From: Foetidibacter luteolus
Lineage (GTDB): Bacteria; Bacteroidota; Bacteroidia; Chitinophagales; Chitinophagaceae
Length of the DNA: 32,854 nucleotides
Assembly: GCF_009650435.1 (NCBI RefSeq)
Contig: NZ_VVIP01000051.1
Span: forward strand, 1 to 32,854
Reading direction: 5' to 3'
Below are positions 1 to 6,850 of the stretch, in pieces; positions within the stretch are counted from its first letter, which is position 1, and each line of letters starts with the position of its first letter. A model generated the notes under the pieces. The model saw only the letters and a program-made list of their open reading frames with translations. It ran no database searches and had not been told where the DNA came from. The position numbers were made by a program, and so were the translations under genes.

Positions 1-197
1 ACAACGGTCCCGGCTTGACGATGTGGCGGTATTTGAAAATAGTCAGCCCGTAACTGCTGCTAAATTTATTAATAAAAGTTCATTGCTTATTCTGTTGCTC
101 GGGGTTATTCGTCGGCTGGAGCTGAAGCCGAATAGCGAGCAAAAAGTTGAGCACATATTCGTCGCCCCGCCATATTGCCAAACCGCCTGTTGTGTGC
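1..197 (-). repeat. attC-like site 1 (array distal end, cut by window edge)
   Basis: Imperfect palindrome. The left arm (1-29) ends in cgatgtggcgg and the right arm (167-197) begins ccgccatattgcc. The arms pair over about 19 bases. Between them is a second hairpin near 101-150 (ttgctcgg / cgagcaa with ttattcg / cgaatag). The outer right box gttgtgtgc (189-197) is the exact complement of gcacacaac at 780-788, the other end of the neighbouring cassette. The site may extend left of the window. It closely resembles sites 2 and 3 over its whole length, including the internal tattcgtc motifs. Confidence 0.75.
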
Positions 198-202
198 ATA
201 CC

Positions 203-772
203 TTATTGTGTCTGCCAATTAGCTTCTACATTTTTATATTGGTCAGGTAACTGTTTAATTGCTTGTTCAATTGTTTCATAGAAGCTGTACTGAATAACCT
301 CCCAATTTTTGTCACAACTAAAGCGATAAAAGCCTGCATAGTCGCCATAAGCACAAATTGCAAGTCCATAAATACTTTCCCTTTCTGTGTCGTCTTCATT
401 GCCAACATAACCAAAAGGTTTGTTTCCAGACCATGCCCACTTGATAACTTTTGCACCGTCAAGTTCTTGTGGTGGAGCGATAATGTCTGTATCAAAAAAT
501 GGGTCAACAAAGTAATGTCCTGGATTGCCGGCTTTTGCTTCAGCACTCATTATCACATCCCTTGGGTCACCCATAAAGTTTGAGCTGAAAATATTTTTAA
601 CTTCTGAAACTTTCCCGTCTGACAAAACCAAGATGCTCCTTGCCAATTCCTCTTCACCAACATTTAAAGATTTTGTCCAAAGTGAAATTAAAAGTCGCGG
701 CACCTCCTGTCTGTCAGTAGCAAAAGGAAATAATTTGTCCAAACGATTTTTTATGTCAGTAGGTAGTGTCAT
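203..772 (-). CDS. cassette gene, hypothetical protein (189 aa)
   Basis: I do not recognise a family. The product is a soluble-looking acidic protein with no signal peptide or membrane segment. Its C-terminal third has an aromatic-rich stretch (IYGLAICAYGDYAGFYRF) followed by a helix (ETIEQAIKQLP). I chose the ATG at 770-772. An extension to a TTG at 787 would run into the recombination box of attC-like site 2, and the ATG lies only 7 bases downstream of that box, which is typical of integron cassettes with very short leaders. The gene fills its cassette, with the stop a few bases from site 1. It reads in the same direction as every other gene of the array. Its function cannot be inferred from the sequence. 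Confidence 0.7.
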   Translation of the reverse strand: MTLPTDIKNRLDKLFPFATDRQEVPRLLISLWTKSLNVGEEELARSILVLSDGKVSEVKNIFSSNFMGDPRDVIMSAEAKAGNPGHYFVDPFFDTDIIAPPQELDGAKVIKWAWSGNKPFGYVGNEDDTERESIYGLAICAYGDYAGFYRFSCDKNWEVIQYSFYETIEQAIKQLPDQYKNVEANWQTQ

Positions 773-779
773 AAAGGTT

Positions 780-980
780 GCACACAACGTTAAAGCATTG
801 GCGATGTGGCGGCATTCTGTGTTCCGACTGCCCGGTGCCGATGCTGATTAAAGATACAAAAGTTCATTGTTTATTCTGCCGCTGGGCGATATTCGTCGGC
901 TGGAACTGCAGCTGAATAGAGAACAAAAAGCTGGGAATATATTCGTCGCCCCGCCATATTGCCAATGCAATGTAAGCCGC
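780..980 (-). repeat. attC-like site 2
   Basis: The arms gcattggcgatgtggcgg (about 795-812) and ccgccatattgccaatgc (951-968) pair. Compared with sites 1 and 3, the gcattgg / ccaatgc part has changed on both sides at once, so pairing is kept. The outer box gcacacaac (780-788) belongs to the cassette on the left. The outer box gtaagccgc (972-980) belongs to the cassette on the right and matches gcggctaac at 1491-1499 in 8 of 9 positions. The two outer boxes of this site do not match each other, as expected for an assembled array. Confidence 0.75.
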
Positions 981-986
981 AGTTTA

Positions 987-1457
987 TTATAAACTAACTT
1001 TTGTAGTCTTATCTAAGATTTTAAACTTCAACGTTTCGTTTGATACAATTACCGTTAATTCAGATGGTTTGTCAATAAGTTTTCGACTTGAAGATTGAGT
1101 AAAGCCAGTAATATCTGAAGTTGTCAAACTAATTGTCTTGCGTTTTAGTAATTCGGAAAAGTACTCGATTGTCACAGCGCCTGATTCTTTTACAACAGCC
1201 GAAAGATATTTTCTGTCTGAGAATGGTATGCGTAACAAAGAGCCAGCAACAAACAAAACTCCTGTTTCCGCAATTTCTTTATTAAAAGTCGAGCAGACAA
1301 ACCATATGATAATTGCCGTCAATAGTGGGTGTCCAAAAGTCATAATTGAGATTTTCATTTTCGTTGAAGTCTTCAAATTCTCAACTAAAGCAAATAGAAG
1401 TGTCCCAATTGTCGGATATACGACTAATGTTATTAAGAATGCGTACAAAACATTCAT
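987..1457 (-). CDS. cassette gene, small membrane protein (156 aa)
   Basis: Not assigned to a known family. The N-terminal half carries about three hydrophobic segments (near residues 3-25, 38-56 and 66-76), suggesting insertion in the inner membrane. The remaining roughly 75 residues look soluble, with beta-type sequence at the end (ELTVIVSNETLKFKIL). The ATG at 1455-1457 lies about 35 bases after the recombination box at 1491-1499, and the stop lies just before the box at 972-980, so the cassette holds one gene and little else. The gene is AT-rich by eye compared with the genes after 5.4 kb, which fits acquisition from elsewhere. Confidence 0.65.
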   Translation of the reverse strand: MNVLYAFLITLVVYPTIGTLLFALVENLKTSTKMKISIMTFGHPLLTAIIIWFVCSTFNKEIAETGVLFVAGSLLRIPFSDRKYLSAVVKESGAVTIEYFSELLKRKTISLTTSDITGFTQSSSRKLIDKPSELTVIVSNETLKFKILDKTTKVSL

Positions 1458-1490
1458 AGCTTGTCAGGTTATAAAGTTGTCGGCATAATT

Positions 1491-1695
1491 GCGGCTAACG
1501 GAAACGGCTTGGCGATGTGGCGGTATTTGAAAATCGTCTGCCCGTAATCGCTGCAAAATTTATAACTAAAAGCTCATTGTTTATTCTATTGCTTGGCTTT
1601 ATTCGTCGGCTGAAACTGAAGCTGATTAGCGAACAAAAAGCTGAGAATATATTCGTTGCCCCGTCCCCGCCATATTGCCAAACCGCCTGTTGTGC
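1491..1695 (-). repeat. attC-like site 3
   Basis: The arms cggcttggcgatgtggcgg (1505-1523) and ccgccatattgccaaaccg (1667-1685) pair with few mismatches. The inner part is closely similar to sites 1 and 2, including the ttattcgtcggctg motif and a second hairpin. The outer boxes are gcggctaac (1491-1499) and gttgtgc (1689-1695). The latter is the exact complement of gcacaac at 2248-2254. Confidence 0.75.
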
Positions 1696-1702
1696 GTTCG
1701 CT

Positions 1703-2185
1703 TTATTTTCCTGATATCTCAAGTAGATTAGACCAAGTCAGTGAACTTGATTCTAATGGATTCTCTAACTTTCTCATGTCACTCATAGAAGCTCTTATAC
1801 TTATTTTCTTGCTGTTTTTTATTTTATTCTTAAGGTCGTTAACAGAAATTCCTTTGCCTTTGTTAAAGCCGGTAAAAGTTAATGAGGCAAAATTTATGGT
1901 CTTGCTGAATTTTTGATTTGGATTCAATACTAATTCTTTGTCTATAAATCTTATGCCGTCTGCCAAGCCCCAAAAGCCTTCTTCGTCAATATAAAAGTTG
2001 AGCACCAGGTTGTTTAATTTAATTTTGGAATATTCATGATTTAAAATTTGAATAGTAATACTTTTTGGTATCCTGTCGCTTACTTGATTTGCTGAAATAA
2101 TAAACTTGTAGTCAAACTTATCTTTCTGAAAAGATGTTAATCCGCAAAAACAACTAAACAGTAATAATGTTTTTATAATTGTCAC
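1703..2185 (-). CDS. cassette gene, exported protein of unknown function (160 aa)
   Basis: The N-terminus has a lysine followed by a hydrophobic run ending in LLLFSCFCGLTSF, so the protein is probably exported. A cysteine inside that run could serve as a poor lipobox. The mature part is rich in beta-type sequence with several aromatic and Lys/Asn-rich stretches, and I recognise no family. The only start that keeps the signal sequence intact is the GTG at 2183-2185; no ATG is available upstream in frame before the recombination box at 2248-2254. The stop is 7 bases from the box at 1689-1695. Same orientation as the other cassettes. Confidence 0.65.
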   Translation of the reverse strand: MTIIKTLLLFSCFCGLTSFQKDKFDYKFIISANQVSDRIPKSITIQILNHEYSKIKLNNLVLNFYIDEEGFWGLADGIRFIDKELVLNPNQKFSKTINFASLTFTGFNKGKGISVNDLKNKIKNSKKISIRASMSDMRKLENPLESSSLTWSNLLEISGK

Positions 2186-2247
2186 AAGTTGTCAATTTTA
2201 ATTGTCAACAAAATTTGCCATTTTCGTTATGTTCGCAAAAAAGTGAA

Positions 2248-2441
2248 GCACAACGGGCAGGCCTTTATGCAGGTTGGGAATTGTTATTCGTCCGCCCACA
2301 ACTGCTGCTGATTGAAAATATAAAGTTGAATTTAAGAAATAATGTTGAAAGTTGTTTGTCCAGCCCGAACCACAGCCTGGATTTGCAATTAGCTGATGTT
2401 TGCTGGTCATGCCCAACTTGTACAACCCAATGTTACATGCC
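2248..2441 (-). repeat. attC-like site 4 (divergent subtype)
   Basis: The arms are more diverged than in sites 1-3: tatgcaggttggg near 2266-2278 against cccaacttgtaca near 2411-2423. The tattcgtcc motif of the other sites is present near 2287. The outer box gcacaac (2248-2254) matches the cassette to the left. The outer box gttacatgcc (2432-2441) is the exact 10-base complement of ggcatgtaac at 2920-2929. The box overlaps the stop codon of the adjacent gene. Confidence 0.6.
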
Positions 2442-2912
2442 GTTTATGTCTCTCCATTTCTTAAGCGTCAATTCACTGTCGCTTTGGGTGTCGAAATACA
2501 TAATTCGCATTGAGTCAGGGTAAACATAGAAATTAAAATGTGTCACTAAGTTTGTCCCATTGTCTTCACCTGCTTTAATCCAATAATATTTTTGGTCAGG
2601 CAAATTGGGCGTGTCTGCAACCCAAATCTTCAAACGTCTTTTACCTTTTGTTTGTTCCTCAATATATTTTGCTCGTTCTTTTATTTCCGGCAGCTTAAAA
2701 ATAGCGTCAATTATTTTGTCCTCAATGCTCTGAGTGTTGATTGAACTGTCTGCTGATTTTGTCGGGACATTTGAATTTACAACAACTGTCTTAGTCATGT
2801 CTACCTTTGCTGTGTCAATCTCTTTTAAATTGTCTGATTGTTTGGAAGTCTGATTGCAACCAAACAAAATGAAAGATAAAAATGTCAACCTTGAAATTTT
2901 CCGAAGTATCAT
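2433..2912 (-). CDS. cassette gene, putative lipoprotein (159 aa)
   Basis: The start at 2910-2912 gives MILRKISRLTFLSFILFGC, a short type II signal peptide with lipobox LFGC at residues 16-19. An in-frame ATG 12 bases upstream lies inside the recombination box and is less likely. The first 50 or so mature residues are a Ser/Thr/Asp-rich linker, followed by a compact domain with an amphipathic helix (IEDKIIDAIFKLPEIKERAKYI) written here as residues seen near 64-85 and a C-terminal beta-rich part with several Tyr and Trp. Function unknown. The TAA stop is contributed by the 3' recombination box itself (ggcatgtaac), so the cassette is packed to its edge. Confidence 0.7.
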   Translation of the reverse strand: MILRKISRLTFLSFILFGCNQTSKQSDNLKEIDTAKVDMTKTVVVNSNVPTKSADSSINTQSIEDKIIDAIFKLPEIKERAKYIEEQTKGKRRLKIWVADTPNLPDQKYYWIKAGEDNGTNLVTHFNFYVYPDSMRIMYFDTQSDSELTLKKWRDINGM

Positions 2913-2919
2913 TTTAAAT

Positions 2920-3056
2920 GGCATGTAACGGTTTGGGGCTTGGCGATGTGGCGGATTTCTAGCACAAAAGTTCAATAGAATTACTGTTGTTGAATTTTTC
3001 ACAAATGTTTCAAGGAAGCACTTCAGCCGCCATACTGCCAAACCGATGTTACCTGC
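2920..3056 (-). repeat. attC-like site 5 (short form)
   Basis: The arms ttggcgatgtggcgg (about 2940-2954) and ccgccatactgccaa (3027-3041) pair. At 137 bp this is the shortest site and lacks the tattcgtc motifs in its centre. The outer boxes are ggcatgtaac (2920-2929), pairing with 2432-2441, and gttacctgc (3048-3056), pairing with gcaggtaa at 3864-3871 plus the c at 3985 when the insertion there is removed. Confidence 0.7.
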
Positions 3057-3072
3057 TGTTGTTATTCTTCGG

Positions 3073-3837
3073 TCAGTCATAATAATCGGTCCATTCATAA
3101 GGTTCAGGATTTGTCAGTTTGTAAATAATTTTTTCTCTGTCTGTCAACTTATGATAATACTTGCTAAATTCTAATATATATTCTTCTCCTTTTCCCATTC
3201 GCCAAAACATATCACTACTGTCAATATTTTGAAATTTATTCCAAGGTGGTTGTAATGAATTTTCAAATGGTTTAAAATGTCCAAACTCTTTTAAAAAGTC
3301 TCTTGTCGCCATTAACGCAAAACCAAGCAAATTTTGTCCACGCCAAGCATAAATATTTTCTATGTCATTGCTTTCTTGCGATAGACCAATTCCCCAAATT
3401 GTATCTACTGGACTTGCTTCAACTAATATTCTGGTGTCAGTTTTTAATAAATACTCTGCAAATTTTGGGTGTTGATTAAACTTGTGAATATTGCCAATTT
3501 TTACAAGATCAAATTTTTTCCCATTCCAGGTTTGTTCGTCATAACCTAAAACTTGTCGTCCAAGTTCTTTAGCTTCTCCTGGTTTTTCGCAGTTAATTAT
3601 TTTGTCAAAATTGTTTTTGTCGCCAAACAACATTGCTTTTTGAGCCATCATCCAATGTTCTGCTGTCTTATAAGTTTTACTGTCAACAGTAAATGGGCAT
3701 TCAAACCATTGGCTGAAACAAAATTTTCCGACTTCTTCATTGTATTTATTCGTGTGTCCCCAAAAGAAAATGTACTTTAAAATGTCGCCACTTTCAAATT
3801 TTTCTATCAACCAATTTATGTCATAATGTGTCGTCAT
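3073..3837 (-). CDS. cassette gene, NADAR-domain protein (254 aa)
   Basis: Residues about 20-182 match the NADAR (YbiA/DUF1768) fold by its conserved stretches: FFWGH, FSQWFECPF, KTAEHWMMAQKA (57-68), EAKELGR, LLKTDTRILVEASP (130-143), DTIWGIGL (145-152) and a GQNLLGFALM helix. NADAR proteins act on ADP-ribose-linked or riboflavin-pathway N-glycosides, and some remove ADP-ribose from nucleic acid bases; which substrate this one uses is not visible. A C-terminal extension of about 70 residues (183-254) is rich in aromatic and acidic residues and has no assignment. The ATG at 3835-3837 follows the cassette box at 3864 by 26 bases. It is the only cassette in the array with a recognisable enzyme domain. 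Confidence 0.8.
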   Translation of the reverse strand: MTTHYDINWLIEKFESGDILKYIFFWGHTNKYNEEVGKFCFSQWFECPFTVDSKTYKTAEHWMMAQKAMLFGDKNNFDKIINCEKPGEAKELGRQVLGYDEQTWNGKKFDLVKIGNIHKFNQHPKFAEYLLKTDTRILVEASPVDTIWGIGLSQESNDIENIYAWRGQNLLGFALMATRDFLKEFGHFKPFENSLQPPWNKFQNIDSSDMFWRMGKGEEYILEFSKYYHKLTDREKIIYKLTNPEPYEWTDYYD

Positions 3838-3863
3838 TTTCTACGGTGGTGTTTTTTACAATA

Positions 3864-4187
3864 GCAGGTAATGACAGTTTGTGAAAAAACTATCTTTTGA
3901 AGCTGAAATATTAGGGTACCTGATGGAAGTACATTTCATATAAACGATTCTAAGCGTCTTCGTTTTAGTTTTTTCACAGTCTGACGGGCAGGTATTGCCG
4001 ATGGTGGGGAATTTTATATTCGTCCGCCGGAACTGCTGCCTGGCTTTTTGATAAAGTTAAATATTAAGAACTAAAGCTGGGCTTTATTCGTCGAGCCCCG
4101 AACCACAGCACAGAAGAATTACTGCTGTTGATTGGTTGATTGTTCCAATGCCCAGCCCTGCTATTGGCAATACCAATGTTTTGTGCT
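3864..4187 (-). repeat. attC-like site 6, interrupted by a 113-bp insertion
   Basis: The arms ggtattgccgatggtggg (near 3990-4008) and ccctgctattggcaatacc (near 4155-4173) pair. The tattcgtc motif occurs twice inside. The left outer box gcaggtaa (3864-3871) is cut off from the rest of the site, which resumes with cgggcagg at 3985. Rejoining the two gives gcaggtaacgggcagg, the same junction as gcacaacgggcagg in site 4. The right outer box gttttgtgct (4178-4187) matches agcacacaac at 4765-4774 in 9 of 10 positions. Confidence 0.7.
3872..3984. mobile_element. 113-bp MITE-like insertion with terminal inverted repeats
   Basis: The segment starts tgacagtttgtgaaaaaact (3872-3891) and ends agttttttcacagtctga (3967-3984). 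The ends are inverted copies with about 16 of 19 positions shared. It has no coding capacity. It splits site 6 exactly between gcaggtaa and cggg, the position equivalent to the presumed G^TT crossover on the other strand. No clear target duplication is visible. It could be a small non-autonomous transposon that targets the folded site, or an ORF-less cassette. Confidence 0.55.
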
Positions 4188-4199
4188 GTACTTCTCCTG

Positions 4200-4697
4200 T
4201 CAATTTACTGGAAGCTTATATCCATTTTTAATGAATGGGAACGAATGGGTCACTTCTTTGTCAACGGGTTTTCTAAATCCTTTAACTTCAGAGAGTCGAA
4301 TAGTTGGATATTTTGCTTTCAATATACTTGTAGTGTCCAATGCTATAAATAATTGCTTCTCTTGTTCGTTAATTGGTTGTGTGTAGTCAGTAGAATCAGT
4401 GGCAACATATTTGTCGCAGCTTATTAATTTTCCTTTGATGTTATAATTGAAAATGAATTTTGTTGGCTTCCCGATATTATAACAATTGTACGAGTAAATT
4501 ACTTGCTCAATTTTTCTCTTCCCTGAATTAACTGTGAAGTATTTTGCGGAACACCCGCAACAACTAAAAACACTACTTATGTAATAATTTTCATTTTTTG
4601 TAAACTGTCCTGACGATAGAATACGAGTTGTGTCACCACAAGATGATGTTAAAATAAGCATCACTGAAACAAAAATTATCTTTTTGAGCGTCGTCAT
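4200..4697 (-). CDS. cassette gene, putative lipoprotein (165 aa), first in array
   Basis: The ATG at 4695-4697 gives a clean type II signal peptide, MTTLKKIIFVSVMLILTSSC, with the lipobox Cys at residue 20. An upstream ATG at 4743-4745 would add 16 residues ahead of the signal and is less likely. The mature part has a Cys-rich motif (SCCGCSAKYF) near residues 44-53, plus two more Cys further on, which could form disulfides in the periplasm. The rest is beta-type sequence without a recognised domain. It is the cassette closest to the recombinase remnant, so in an integron it would be the most recently added and best transcribed. Confidence 0.7.
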   Translation of the reverse strand: MTTLKKIIFVSVMLILTSSCGDTTRILSSGQFTKNENYYISSVFSCCGCSAKYFTVNSGKRKIEQVIYSYNCYNIGKPTKFIFNYNIKGKLISCDKYVATDSTDYTQPINEQEKQLFIALDTTSILKAKYPTIRLSEVKGFRKPVDKEVTHSFPFIKNGYKLPVN

Positions 4698-4765
4698 TTT
4701 ACTTTGTCTAACAGTAAAGAAAGTGTTAGTAACACTAATGGTCATTTTGGTGGTCTGTCAGTATA

Positions 4766-4871
4766 GCACACAACGTTTGTATTTACGTATTTGCTGCACA
4801 AACAAAAATATGCAACCCCTCCCTTCATACTCAGCACTATTCTATTGCGTTTTTTGTATAGCAGGGTTGCG
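4766..4871 (-). other. candidate attI-like segment between recombinase remnant and first cassette
   Basis: The segment ends on the cassette side with box gcacacaac (4766-4774), the complement of the G^TT cassette edge, but the rest does not form the long paired arms of sites 1-6. It has its own small hairpins (gcaaccc 4812-4818 with gggttgc 4864-4870, and gtttgt with acaaac near 4775-4797). An integron has such an asymmetric site, attI, next to the integrase. A degenerate attC is the alternative. Confidence 0.4.
4803..4810 (-). promoter_or_regulatory. candidate cassette promoter -7 box
   Basis: The minus strand reads TATTTTTG, a full match to the Bacteroidota -7 consensus TAnnTTTG, lying just upstream of the first cassette edge and pointing into the array. 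No good TTTG -33 box is seen at the usual spacing, so this is a weak call. Confidence 0.3.
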
Positions 4872-5084
4872 TCAATGAAATTCAACATTGCCAGTTTTTG
4901 TTTTTATATTGCTCATCCGGTAGGCCTCGCCGGTGCATGGCAGGTACCAACATTTAGTTGACTGGCTCCATTTAGCCCCGCATTCTTTCTTTAAAATGTT
5001 ATTGATGAATGTCCGGTTTGCATAAAATATACCAATGCATTCCTGGTTATGGCGTATTAAGGGTTGTAGTACTACGGATTCCAT
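4872..5084 (-). pseudogene. truncated tyrosine recombinase, N-terminal fragment (70 aa)
   Basis: The translation from the ATG at 5082-5084 matches the N-terminal arm-type domain that precedes the core-binding domain in many Bacteroidota XerD-like integrases of about 350-400 residues. The recognisable parts are LQPLIRHNQECIGIFY, an asparagine-rich helix, then KECGAKWSQSTKCWYLP. The open frame stops at 4872, before the core-binding and catalytic domains; none of the R-H-R-Y catalytic residues is present here. It reads in the same direction as the cassettes and ends against the attI-like segment. I infer that this is the relic of the recombinase that built the array, lost by a deletion removing its 3' part. 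It could also be the relic of an unrelated integrative element. Confidence 0.6.
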
Positions 5085-5466
5085 TTTATTTTTTTTAAAG
5101 CGCTGCCACCTCAACTACAGCGGGCTGAAGGGTTGCATAAAAACACGCTAAAAATGCGAAAAAAAAATAAATGCGCCAATAATTGCTGCGGTTTACCGTA
5201 AAACATTCCTCAGCAGCGCCCTTGGATTTTCTTTAAGCCTACGGGTTTGAGCAGCTACCTTAATTTTCAGCCCTTGCAATTCTGTGTTTCTGTGGCGTTC
5301 CCAGTAAAGTTTCTGGCGCCAAAGGCGGCAGAAACAAAAGCTATATGGTGGTAAAAGCTGCATAGCGGAAAGAACGTACAAGAGTGCGACGCAACGATGC
5401 CTCATGGCAGTTCCGTCTGCCGGGCCCATTATTGTACTTAAACAGCGAAGCTGTTTTATTGCTGCT
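5085..5466. other. intergenic region with hairpin and one dispersed repeat copy
   Basis: No convincing gene. It holds a strong stem-loop near 5309-5336 (gtttctggcgcc / ggcggcagaaac around aaa) and, at 5372-5430, a minus-strand copy of the GGGCCCGGCAG repeat family found three more times in the window. A 93-codon frame on the minus strand (5193-5474) runs through the repeat and into the kinase gene end, and is probably not expressed. Confidence 0.5.
5372..5430 (-). repeat. dispersed repeat family A, copy 1
   Basis: On the minus strand it reads gggcccggcagacggaactg and then, after a short variable part, gttgcgtcgcactcttgtac. The same order recurs at 6792, 14350 and 24433. The ggcag / ctgcc halves can form a small hairpin. 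It lies just downstream of the sensor kinase gene. Confidence 0.7.
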
Positions 5467-6753
5467 TTACACAACCTGTTCGCCGGGCAGGGTTAGCGTA
5501 AACTCGGCGCCCTCATCGGGGTGGCCATAGGCTTTTAGGCTGCCGTGGTGCTGCTCGCTTATTTTTTTGCAGATGGCAAGGCCTACGCCGGAGCCATTGT
5601 ATTCGTGGTAACTGTGCAGCCGTTTGAAGAGCACAAAAATATCATCGGCATAAGAGGGATGGAAGCCGATGCCATTGTCTGACACGGTGATGCTGTAAAA
5701 ACGTTCGTGGGCATTACCGTTAAGCTGCCCCCCTGGCGGGGTAGTTAACTGGCGGCTGGTAATATTAATGTGCAGCGGGCCTTCCTTTTTCCTGAACTTA
5801 ATGGCGTTGCTGAGCAGGTTGTAAAACAATTGCCGCATAAGCGTTGGTATTACGTACAGCACGGGCAGGCGGCCTACGTTTATGTGTATATCGCTGAACT
5901 GTATGGATTGCTCCAGCTCCTGCAATGCTTCCTGCACCAGCAGGTTTAAATCGGTAAGCACAAAATCGCTGGCGCCGGCAGAGTAGCGGGAAAATTTCAG
6001 CAGGTCGTCAATCAACTGCTGCATGCGCTCTGCCGAGCCGATAATTTTCTTCAGCGTATTTTCAGACCCTCCCCTCACCTCTTGCTTGGTGAGTATATTG
6101 TCGCTAAGCAACCGTATTTTTCGCAGGGGCTCCTGCAGGTCGTGAGATGCCAGGTAAGCAAAGCGGTCAAGCTCTTTGTTGGCTTCTACAAGCTCCTGGT
6201 TATTCTGCAGTAACTGATCGTTAAGGTACCTTACCTTTTGTTCAGATATCTTTCTTTCCTCCACTTCCCGCTTCAGTGATTCGTTCATTTGCCGCAGCAC
6301 TTTTTCCTGCAGCAACAATACCTGTTTTTGCCGGTGCAACTGCACGAATACGCTAACCTTGCTGCGCAGCAAATCAGGGTTAATGGGCTTGAAAATATAA
6401 TCCACGGCACCCATCCTGTAACCTTCGAAAATATATTTTTCATCGCTGTTGTGCGCCGTAATAAAAATGATGGGTATTTCTTTAAGGCTATCCCTTTTAT
6501 AAATAAGCGAAGCTGTTTCAAAGCCGTTCATATCCGGCATGTACACATCCATCAGTATAAGCGAAAAATCCTGCTGCTGCAGCAGTATGCGTAATGCGGC
6601 GCGGCCAGAGGGTGCTTTAATAATATCGTAGCCATCTTTCTGCAAAATAGTTTCCACAGAAAAAAGATTGTCTTCCCTGTCATCTACCACCAGTATTTTA
6701 GGCGCCTGCTGTATATAAGCCCGTCTTTGCTTTTCTACCTCCATGTACGTCAT
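5467..6753 (-). CDS. response regulator-histidine kinase fusion (428 aa)
   Basis: The N-terminal receiver domain spans residues 18-140, with acidic pair D24/D25, phospho-acceptor D69 in LILMDVYMPDM, T99 and K122. A coiled coil of about 50 residues (145-195) follows, then a HisKA domain with the H-box ASHDLQEPLRKI (H204). The HATPase domain shows an N-box NLLSNAIKFR, a G1 box DNGIGF, an F-box LFKRLH and a G2 box GSGVGLAICKK. All catalytic residues appear intact. There is no membrane segment, so it is a cytoplasmic kinase that receives phosphate or controls its kinase through the receiver domain. I use the first ATG, 6751-6753; a second at 6742 is possible. No partner regulator gene is adjacent, but the giant hybrid kinase lies 0.9 kb upstream in the same direction. 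Confidence 0.9.
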   Translation of the reverse strand: MTYMEVEKQRRAYIQQAPKILVVDDREDNLFSVETILQKDGYDIIKAPSGRAALRILLQQQDFSLILMDVYMPDMNGFETASLIYKRDSLKEIPIIFITAHNSDEKYIFEGYRMGAVDYIFKPINPDLLRSKVSVFVQLHRQKQVLLLQEKVLRQMNESLKREVEERKISEQKVRYLNDQLLQNNQELVEANKELDRFAYLASHDLQEPLRKIRLLSDNILTKQEVRGGSENTLKKIIGSAERMQQLIDDLLKFSRYSAGASDFVLTDLNLLVQEALQELEQSIQFSDIHINVGRLPVLYVIPTLMRQLFYNLLSNAIKFRKKEGPLHINITSRQLTTPPGGQLNGNAHERFYSITVSDNGIGFHPSYADDIFVLFKRLHSYHEYNGSGVGLAICKKISEQHHGSLKAYGHPDEGAEFTLTLPGEQVV

Positions 6754-6791
6754 TCATTTAAACAATTATCCATTAACCGGTACAGGAATTT

Positions 6792-6850
6792 TATGGGCCC
6801 GGCAGGAGGTGCTGCTATGATGCTTCCGTTGCGTCGCACTCTTGTACGTC
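6792..6850 (+). repeat. dispersed repeat family A, copy 2
   Basis: Plus strand: atgggcccggcaggaggtgc, then a variable stretch, then gttgcgtcgcactcttgtac. It sits upstream of the start of the sensor kinase gene. Confidence 0.7.

Noticed and set aside
3872..3984. Terminator for the NADAR cassette transcript
   Set aside because: The inverted ends are too far apart and lack a T-run; insertion at the site core is the better explanation.
5193..5474. 93-codon minus-strand frame
   Set aside because: It crosses the family A repeat and overlaps the kinase gene end; the sequence has no recognisable domain.
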